A DNA stretch of 64,000 nucleotides, from assembly GCA_023150895.1 (NCBI GenBank), contig JAKLJY010000014.1, positions 30,179 through 94,178 of the forward strand, read 5' to 3'. The translations under genes were made by a program, and so were the position numbers. Positions 59,060-64,000 of this stretch are shown piece by piece. Source of the stretch: Myxococcota bacterium. GTDB taxonomy: Bacteria > Myxococcota_A > Bradymonadia > UBA7976 > UBA1532. A model generated the notes under the pieces. It saw only the letters and a program-made list of their open reading frames with translations. It searched no databases and was not told the origin of the DNA. Position 1 is the first letter of the stretch; each line of letters opens with the position of its first letter.

Positions 59060-59545
59060 ATGTTCCTGCTGCGTTTTCTGCGTCCCACCCCCATCGCCCA
59101 CCTGCAGGGCGCGCCCGCCGGCCGCAAGGTCATCATCGAGGGGCGCGTCGTCGCTCAGCAGACGCTGCCCTTGGGCGTCGCCCACCTCGCCTGCGTCTGG
59201 TACGACAACCTCGTCGAGAGCATGAAGGCCGGCCTCCGCGGCAGCCGTGCGCTCTGGTTCGTCGAGAAGGCCGAATGCCGTTTCTGCGGCTTCTGGGTCG
59301 AGGACGCCTCTGGCCGCATCTGGGTGGGCGGCGACCCCCGCGAGGTCAACGTCCGCGGGGCGAAGCGGGTCACGGGCGCCATGAACAAGGCCGCCACCGA
59401 GCGCTTCACCGCGCACGTCATCCAGCCGGGCGCCGTCGTCCGGGTGCGCGGCGTGCTGAACGCGCACGAGCGGGGCGACCCCGGCAACGAGCCGGTACTG
59501 CGCGCCACGGCGGAGCACCCGGTGGACATCCGGGTGCGCGCGTGA
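59060..59545 (+). CDS. Small protein with GIDE-like domain
   Basis: A 161-aa protein. The pattern GRKVIIEGRVVAQQTLPLGVAHLACVWYDNLVES ... CRFCGFWVEDASGRIWV ... PGAVVRVRGVLN resembles the beta-rich GIDE domain found in MUL1-type membrane proteins and in bacterial homologues, but the flanking membrane helices and the RING finger are absent. CRFC could bind a metal. CCGGAG lies about 7 nt before the ATG. The next gene (SDR) overlaps it by GTGA. The role is unknown; the family call is tentative. Confidence 0.6.
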   Translation: MFLLRFLRPTPIAHLQGAPAGRKVIIEGRVVAQQTLPLGVAHLACVWYDNLVESMKAGLRGSRALWFVEKAECRFCGFWVEDASGRIWVGGDPREVNVRGAKRVTGAMNKAATERFTAHVIQPGAVVRVRGVLNAHERGDPGNEPVLRATAEHPVDIRVRA

Positions 59546-60306
59546 GTCAGAGCACGGGCCGCGTCGCCCTCGTCACGGGTGCCTCGCGGGGCATCGGCGA
59601 GGCCATCGCCCGGGGACTCGCCGCCGACGGGCACCGCGTGGCCCTGGCGGCCCGCTCGCCCGACGCCCTCGAGCGCATCGCCGGGGAGATTGGCGGCCTC
59701 CCGGTCGTGATGGACGTCTCGGACGCCGCCTCCGTCGACGCGGGCGTGGCGACGATCCGCCGGGCCCTGGGCCCCGTGGACATTCTGGTGGCCAATGCGG
59801 GCATCGCCCTGAGCGCCCCCCTGGTGGCCACCACGGACGCCGAGTGGGCCTCGATGCTGGACACCAACCTGACCGGCTGTTTCCGCCTGACGCGGGCCTG
59901 CGTGCCCGACATGGTCAACCGGCGATGGGGCCGCGTCGTCTACATGGCCAGCAACGCCGGTCTCACGGGCTACCGCTATACGGCGGCCTACTGCGCCGCC
60001 AAACACGGCGTCATCGGCCTCATGCGCACCCTGGCGCTCGAGGTCGCGCGCGACGGCGTCACGGCCAACGCCCTCTGCCCGGGCTTCGTCGAAACGGACA
60101 TGACCCGCGCCTCGGTCGAGCGCATCGCCCACAAAACGGGCCGGGGCGAGGACGCCGCCCGCGAGGCGCTCATGTCGCTCTCGCCGCAGAAGCGCCTCAT
60201 CCAGCCCGACGAGCTCGTGGCGATCACCCGCTACCTCGTCAGCGAAGGCGCCCGCGGGGTCAATGGACAGGCGATCGCCATCGACGGGGGTCAGGTGCTG
60301 CACTGA
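59542..60306 (+). CDS. Short-chain dehydrogenase/reductase (3-oxoacyl/hydroxybutyrate type)
   Basis: A 254-aa classical SDR. The cofactor motif is TGASRGIGE (TGxxxGxG), then NAG (VANAGIA), the catalytic Ser in YMASNAG, Tyr-x-x-x-Lys as YCAAKHG, and PGFVETDM; the C-terminus INGQAIAIDGGQ is typical. The Arg in AARS suggests NADP(H). It probably reduces a 3-oxoacyl or similar carbonyl substrate; 3-hydroxybutyrate dehydrogenase is an alternative. The GTG start overlaps the GIDE-like gene. Confidence 0.93.
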   Translation: MSQSTGRVALVTGASRGIGEAIARGLAADGHRVALAARSPDALERIAGEIGGLPVVMDVSDAASVDAGVATIRRALGPVDILVANAGIALSAPLVATTDAEWASMLDTNLTGCFRLTRACVPDMVNRRWGRVVYMASNAGLTGYRYTAAYCAAKHGVIGLMRTLALEVARDGVTANALCPGFVETDMTRASVERIAHKTGRGEDAAREALMSLSPQKRLIQPDELVAITRYLVSEGARGVNGQAIAIDGGQVLH

Positions 60307-60330
60307 CGGCCCGCGGGCCGCCAGGACGCC

Positions 60331-60720
60331 TCAGCGCCCTCGCCGCACGATACGCGCACGAATCCACGCCGCGTAGGCCGCCTCGTCGAGCTCCCCGGCA
60401 GCCAGCGCCAGCATGCTCGCGGTCGCCTCGACCTGAGTGGCGACGAGTCGCCAGCCGTTCAGGTACAAGCAGAGACCGACCGCCAGGAAAGCCGCGCGCT
60501 TGTTTCCGTCGACAAAAGGGTGGTTCTTGGCCAGCCCAAATGCGTAGCACGCCGCCATGTCGGCGACGTCCGACTCCCCGTACGCGACGAGTTTCTCTGG
60601 CCGCGCGAGCGCCGAATCGAGCAGCCCGGCGTCGCGGAGCCCCGGCGAGCCGCCGTGCTCGGCCAGGCTCTCGTCATGAAGCAGGCACAGCGCCCTTTTG
60701 CCGATGAAACGCAGGGTCAT
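60331..60720 (-). CDS. doc: Doc-type Fic toxin
   Basis: A 129-aa Fic/Doc protein with the Doc version of the Fic motif, HPFVDGNKRAAFL (H67-R75). Doc kinases phosphorylate elongation factor Tu and stop translation. The N-terminal LHDESLAEHGGSPGLRDAGLLDSALARP is the usual Doc region. It is 7 nt downstream of an AbrB-like antitoxin gene instead of the usual Phd, so the pair is a hybrid toxin-antitoxin module. Full family length. Confidence 0.93.
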   Translation of the reverse strand: MTLRFIGKRALCLLHDESLAEHGGSPGLRDAGLLDSALARPEKLVAYGESDVADMAACYAFGLAKNHPFVDGNKRAAFLAVGLCLYLNGWRLVATQVEATASMLALAAGELDEAAYAAWIRARIVRRGR

Positions 60721-60727
60721 GGCGGCG

Positions 60728-60952
60728 CTACTTCGCGAGTTGGTGGAACGTCCCGCGGAACTCGCGCATGAACGCGCGCCCCGCCTCGAGCTGCTCGTCG
60801 AGCGCCGGATCGAAGGGCGTCAGGACGAGGCCGTCCGGCGATTCCGTTGCGAACACCGTGTCGCCCTTCTCCAGCCGCAGCCGCGCGAGGATCTCCTTCG
60901 GCAGGATCAGCCCCACGGAGTTTCCGACCTGGATCAGTTTGAGTGCGCTCAT
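60728..60952 (-). CDS. AbrB/SpoVT (MazE-like) antitoxin of the Doc pair
   Basis: A 74-aa protein with the swapped-hairpin AbrB DNA-binding pattern (LKLIQVGNSVGLILPKEILARLRLEKGDTVFATESPDGLVLTPFD) and a helical C-terminal tail that would bind the toxin (DEQLEAGRAFMREFRGTFHQL). A GGGGGA ribosome-binding site lies 5-6 nt before the ATG. Expressed first in the operon, as expected for antitoxins that also repress the promoter. Confidence 0.9.
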   Translation of the reverse strand: MSALKLIQVGNSVGLILPKEILARLRLEKGDTVFATESPDGLVLTPFDPALDEQLEAGRAFMREFRGTFHQLAK

Positions 60953-60977
60953 GGGGTCCCCCGTTGTGATTACATTC

Positions 60978-61006
60978 ATTATAACGAACGAAGCAGCCTC
61001 CCGCAA
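60978..61006 (-). promoter_or_regulatory. Toxin-antitoxin promoter with overlapping dyad
   Basis: On the minus strand: TTGCGG (61006-61001), a 17-bp spacer, a perfect TATAAT (60983-60978), 25 bp before the antitoxin ATG. The -10 is centred in an imperfect dyad TTCGTTATAATGAA, a likely site for autorepression by the AbrB antitoxin. Confidence 0.75.
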
Positions 61007-61286
61007 CCCGACCCCGCGGATTACCGACCCCGATCCCCGGGAGACTCGCCTTCGCCGCCCCAAACCCGCCGTCCCGGAGTGGGGCGCGCTTCTGCGCCGT
61101 GTCGGGCTGAAGTGGGCTCGGAAGCTCGCCCTGGCTGTGCACGGCTCATCTCGGGCTGCCGCCGCGTCGACGCGCCGCGTAGGCCTCGCCGGTGCCCTCG
61201 GCAGCGACGACGACCGCAGACCCCGGTGCCTGAGCTCGACGCGCGTGTGGGTTCCGCGCCGCCTACCGCATCGGGGCCCGCCCGGC
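61007..61286. other. Non-coding spacer between TA promoter and HNH gene
   Basis: Nothing convincing is seen here apart from the TA promoter at its left edge and a weak -10 (TACACT, 61287-61292) at its right edge. Open frames in it lack a start signal and have shadow-like Arg/Ala composition. Confidence 0.5.
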
Positions 61287-61292
61287 TACACT
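61287..61292 (+). promoter_or_regulatory. Possible -10 box for leaderless HNH transcript
   Basis: TACACT lies 7 bp before the ATG at 61300, with no recognisable Shine-Dalgarno sequence between. The -35 region is weak, so this rests on the -10 and its position only. Confidence 0.3.
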
Positions 61293-61299
61293 GCCCCCG

Positions 61300-62412
61300 A
61301 TGCCCGCCAGCGACCCCCTCGACGTCGTCCAGCGCGTCCTGCAGATTCTGGACGACGGCAGCTTTACCACGACGTACAAGCTGGCCGTCATGCTGGCGCT
61401 CGTCGAGCTGTGTTTCGAGGAGGCCGCCGTGCCCGGCCCGACCGGCGCGGTCCTCACCACGCCGCAGCTCGCCGACAAGGTCCTCGAGCTCTACTGGCCC
61501 CAGGTCCGCGCCTACGGCCCGCACGGCCTGCTCCAGCAGAGCAACAACGCCCCGCATCAGGTCGGCGGCCGCACGCTGCCCGTGCTCATCGCCCACTGGC
61601 AGGCCGGCGTCGGCGCCGGCACCACCACCCTGCCCTACCCCGTCGCCCGGCGCCGCCCGGAGTTCGCCACGCTGCGCGACGAGGTCGAGCGCGTCCTCAT
61701 CCGTATGCCCCTGCCCAAGCTCCAGCGCGTCGGCGGGGTGCACGTGCCCTGGCTCTACGAGATCACCTGGGACGACGAGCCTGCGCCGACCGATGCGCGC
61801 CTGCGTCGTTACCAACAGACGGGCACCGGCTTCGATAACGCCGTGAGACTCAAGCCGGGTGTGTTCGAAGCCTTCTCGCGCCTCGCGCCTCTGTTGCGGG
61901 CCTTCATTCAGCAGCGATGGGTCGAGAAAGTCACCGCCCTGAATCCCGTCGACGACGCAGGCGTCGCCCTCGCCGAGCATCTGTTCGGCGTCGACCGCAC
62001 GAGCCTCGAAGCCACGCGCGGCCCCCTCGCCGAGCTGCAGGCCGGCCGGTGTTTCTACTGTGGCGACGCCCTGCGCGGTGCCACACACGTCGATCACTTC
62101 CTGCCCTGGGCCCGCTTCCCGGACAACGGCCTGGCCAACCTCGTCGTCGCCGACGCGCGCTGCAACGGACAGAAGAGCGACCGCCTCGCCGGCCCGGAGT
62201 TCCTGCGTCTCTGGCGCGACCGACTCACCGCCGAGACACACCCCCTCGAACACATCGGCGCCCGCCTGCGCTGGGACGTCGGCGCCGAGCGCGCCCGCGG
62301 CGCCGCCCGCTCCCTCTACCTCGCCCTGCCCGCCGATGCCCGCCTCTGGGCCGGCGGCGCCCGCTCCGTCGCCATCGACCGCGGACTGCTCGACGCCCTG
62401 CTGGCGGGGTGA
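61300..62412 (+). CDS. HNH endonuclease domain protein
   Basis: A 370-aa protein. The N-terminal ~250 residues (FTTTYKLAVMLALVELCFEE, LADKVLELYWPQV, FATLRDEVERVLIRMPLPKLQRVG) form a helical module typical of standalone HNH proteins. The HNH core follows: RCFYCGDALRGATHVDHFLPWARFPDNGLANLVVADARCNGQKSDR, with two CxxC-like Cys, the DH pair and the final N/His-substituting residues, though the last His of classical HNH is replaced by Asn-Gly. The C-terminal ~61 codons are duplicated in a direct repeat at 63542. Possibly a defence or mobile-element nuclease; the target is unknown. Confidence 0.85.
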   Translation: MPASDPLDVVQRVLQILDDGSFTTTYKLAVMLALVELCFEEAAVPGPTGAVLTTPQLADKVLELYWPQVRAYGPHGLLQQSNNAPHQVGGRTLPVLIAHWQAGVGAGTTTLPYPVARRRPEFATLRDEVERVLIRMPLPKLQRVGGVHVPWLYEITWDDEPAPTDARLRRYQQTGTGFDNAVRLKPGVFEAFSRLAPLLRAFIQQRWVEKVTALNPVDDAGVALAEHLFGVDRTSLEATRGPLAELQAGRCFYCGDALRGATHVDHFLPWARFPDNGLANLVVADARCNGQKSDRLAGPEFLRLWRDRLTAETHPLEHIGARLRWDVGAERARGAARSLYLALPADARLWAGGARSVAIDRGLLDALLAG

Positions 62413-62687
62413 TGGGGGGGCACCGAGACGGGGCGTTGACTCCACCGACCTGGGCGCCCGTACCCGACCGGCGCAGTCTCGCTTCTTTGTCGGTGATGGT
62501 CGACCGTGCGGTTGGCTCGACCGTGCAGCCCCTCCACAACACCGCCCCGGCCCTGCACCCGCTCGGCCGATGTCCCCATGCACTCGGAGCATGATTCACG
62601 ACCCACTCCACGTCGCCCGCCGGGCGGTCCGGCCCGAGGCCGGCGTTGCTCGCCCTCACGCTACGACGCGGGGTAGCGCTGTCGGGC
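62229..62687 (+). repeat. Direct repeat, left copy (at least 459 bp)
   Basis: Bases 62229-62687 recur, with no difference seen, at 63542-64000 (offset 1313 bp) and the second copy runs off the window. The left copy covers the last ~61 codons of the HNH gene and 275 bp after its stop. The base before the repeat differs (C versus G), which fixes the left boundary. The unique 854 bp between the copies carries the PIN gene and its small partner. Confidence 0.95.
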
Positions 62688-62803
62688 TCGCGCCTTGGTC
62701 TCGGGCCAGCCTGCCTCGGCGTGCTCGGCCTGGAGCCGTGAATCAAGCTCCTGGAATCGAGTCGGGGGCGTCGTGCGGGTCGAATATGGTACGGTCGTAG
62801 CCG
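62413..62803. other. Gene-poor spacer between HNH and PIN genes
   Basis: The first 275 bp belong to the left direct repeat and contain no supported gene. The remaining 116 bp are unique and include a short A/T-rich patch (GAATATGGTACGG) just before the PIN start, which could hold a promoter; no clear -35 is seen. Confidence 0.6.
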
Positions 62804-63292
62804 ATGAAGCCCCGTGCGTACATCGAAACGACCATCGTCAGCTACCTCACGGCGCGGACCTCCCGCGACCTCGTGCGCGCCGGCGAACAGGAGATCACGC
62901 GAGAGTGGTGGGACCGTCGCGTCACCTTCGACCTGTATATCTCCCAGCTCGTGCTGGAGGAAGCGGGCGGGGGCGATCCGGACGCGGCCAGGCGCAGGCT
63001 TGTCGCGCTGCAGGATCTGCAGATCCTCCAGACGACTGATGAGGCGATTGAACTCGGCCGCTTCCTGCTGGCCGCTGGCGGCCTCCCCGCGAAGGCCGAT
63101 GCGGATGCTTTGCACATTGCCGTGGCCGCGGTACACGGCATGCATTACCTGCTGAGTTGGAACTGTGCCCACATCGCGAACGCCGTGACACGCCGAAAGA
63201 TTGAGGCGGCTTGCCGGCGCGCCGGCTATGATCCCCCAATGCTGTGTACTCCTCGAGAGCTCCTGGAGGTGAGCGACGATGGAATCGAATGA
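62804..63292 (+). CDS. PIN-domain protein (VapC-like ribonuclease toxin family)
   Basis: A 162-aa PIN-fold protein. YIETTIVSYLTAR at the N-terminus supplies the first acidic metal ligand (Glu, where many PINs have Asp), followed by FDLYISQLVLEEAGGGD, KADADALHIAVAAVHGM (second acidic cluster) and YLLSWNCAHIANA, the characteristic SWNxxHI of one PIN subfamily. It probably cleaves RNA with Mg/Mn. A small protein gene overlaps its 3' end by 14 nt, as for toxin-antitoxin pairs. It sits inside a directly repeated region. Confidence 0.85.
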   Translation: MKPRAYIETTIVSYLTARTSRDLVRAGEQEITREWWDRRVTFDLYISQLVLEEAGGGDPDAARRRLVALQDLQILQTTDEAIELGRFLLAAGGLPAKADADALHIAVAAVHGMHYLLSWNCAHIANAVTRRKIEAACRRAGYDPPMLCTPRELLEVSDDGIE

Positions 63293-63488
63293 CCCGTTGG
63301 TTGATGAAGTTCGAGCGATTCGCGACCGGATTGCCGGCGAACTCGACTACGACATCGAGCGGCTCGGCAAGGAGATGCAGACCCGCGAGGGGCAATCCGG
63401 CCGCCCGGTCGTACGACTCAGCCCCCGGAGGATTGAACAGGCGGAGGGCATGACGAACGCGACCCTCCCTGCGCGGAAGAGCGCCTGA
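63279..63488 (+). CDS. Small partner of the PIN protein (putative antitoxin)
   Basis: A 69-aa acidic/basic protein: DPLVDEVRAIRDRIAGELDYDIERLGKEMQTREGQSG, then VVRLSPRRIEQ. The DPxVDEVRxIRD...DYDIERL pattern is the recurrent small gene found after this PIN subfamily. There is no obvious DNA-binding fold, so it could be an antitoxin acting by direct binding. The start is ATG 63279, within the PIN gene, which couples translation. Confidence 0.7.
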   Translation: MESNDPLVDEVRAIRDRIAGELDYDIERLGKEMQTREGQSGRPVVRLSPRRIEQAEGMTNATLPARKSA

Positions 63489-63541
63489 TCCGCTGACATG
63501 ACAGTGGCATCGGTGGACGGTCCACCTTCCATTCCGATACG

Positions 63542-63725
63542 CGCCGAGACACACCCCCTCGAACACATCGGCGCCCGCCTGCGCTGGGACGTCGGCGCCG
63601 AGCGCGCCCGCGGCGCCGCCCGCTCCCTCTACCTCGCCCTGCCCGCCGATGCCCGCCTCTGGGCCGGCGGCGCCCGCTCCGTCGCCATCGACCGCGGACT
63701 GCTCGACGCCCTGCTGGCGGGGTGA
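63542..63725 (+). pseudogene. Duplicated 3' fragment of the HNH endonuclease gene
   Basis: Encodes only the last ~61 residues of the HNH protein (from AETHPLEHIG to LLDALLAG), downstream of the HNH catalytic core. An in-frame ATG at 63498 in the unique DNA could start a short chimeric 75-aa ORF (MTVASVDGPPSIPIR joined to the fragment), but it lacks the nuclease motif. The remnant arises from the direct repeat. Confidence 0.85.
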
Positions 63726-64000
63726 TGGGGGGGCACCGAGACGGGGCGTTGACTCCACCGACCTGGGCGCCCGTACCCGACCGGCGCAGTCTCGCTTCTT
63801 TGTCGGTGATGGTCGACCGTGCGGTTGGCTCGACCGTGCAGCCCCTCCACAACACCGCCCCGGCCCTGCACCCGCTCGGCCGATGTCCCCATGCACTCGG
63901 AGCATGATTCACGACCCACTCCACGTCGCCCGCCGGGCGGTCCGGCCCGAGGCCGGCGTTGCTCGCCCTCACGCTACGACGCGGGGTAGCGCTGTCGGGC
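63542..64000 (+). repeat. Direct repeat, right copy (continues beyond window)
   Basis: Same 459 bp as 62229-62687, with no mismatch found, and still running at the window edge. The junction with the unique DNA to its left is at 63541/63542. No terminal inverted repeats, transposase or tRNA end were recognised at the junction. Confidence 0.95.

Noticed and set aside
60308..60319. GGCCCGCGGGCC palindrome after the SDR gene as a bidirectional terminator
   Set aside because: Perfect but only 12 bp with no loop or T tract; such G/C palindromes are expected by chance at this base composition.

Overview
The window is a very G+C-rich stretch of a bacterial chromosome, almost fully coding. It carries many secreted lipoproteins with Asp/Gly/Pro-rich linkers, MopE-type and thrombospondin-type-3 Ca-binding repeats, FG-GAP propellers, a paired DUF1592/DUF1552 system, a MYXO-CTERM-like C-terminal tail, VIT-vWA proteins under a MerR regulator, and sigma-54-like promoters. 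Together these point to a deltaproteobacterial predator-like lineage (Myxococcota or Bradymonadota); this is an inference from gene content, as no rRNA is present. No rRNA, tRNA or CRISPR array was seen. About nineteen gene junctions use a 4-nt NTGA stop/start overlap, so termination-reinitiation is a dominant mode of translational coupling.

Layout. 1-10.1 kb: partial MazG-like pyrophosphohydrolase, lipoprotein, FG-GAP/UnbV protein and MATE exporter; then an M50-type protease and an enoyl-CoA hydratase on the minus strand; then lipoprotein and M23 peptidase genes. 10.1-16.2 kb: DnaQ-like exonuclease, a 1349-aa Ca-repeat/lectin-like surface lipoprotein, and a lone AAA ATPase. 16.2-20.4 kb: an ECF sigma factor operon (sigma, zf-HC2/DUF4384 anti-sigma, secreted caspase-like protein with a C-terminal outer-membrane-like domain, lipoprotein). 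Its promoter motif recurs with identical spacing 8.8 kb away, in front of a paralogous lipoprotein at 25.1 kb. 20.6-24.8 kb: DUF1592, DUF1552 and MopE-type lipoprotein genes. 27.0-32.2 kb: a seven-gene arsenic operon (arsD, arsA, thioredoxin-like, CcdA-like, small thioredoxin-like, acr3, arsC) behind a promoter overlapped by a dyad; no arsR is present. 32.2-46.8 kb: PhoD phosphatase, MerR with VIT-vWA, beta-CASP RNase, transglutaminase-like protein, MBOAT/SGNH acyl-transfer pair and phosphatidylserine synthase. 47.0-57.2 kb: a complete Tad/Flp pilus operon behind a near-perfect sigma-54 promoter. 57.3-59.0 kb: a lipoprotein with a transglutaminase-elicitor domain, including a Pep-13-like VWNQPV motif, plus a P-domain, behind a second sigma-54-type promoter. 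59.0-64 kb: GIDE-like protein, SDR reductase, AbrB/Doc toxin-antitoxin pair, HNH nuclease and a PIN-domain cassette enclosed by a perfect direct repeat of at least 459 bp.

The strongest leads for something new are: the ECF regulon linking a caspase-like secreted protein to two related lipoproteins; the sigma-54-driven Tad pilus with a neighbouring sigma-54-driven elicitor-type transglutaminase, a plausible contact/predation surface programme; and the repeat-flanked PIN cassette.
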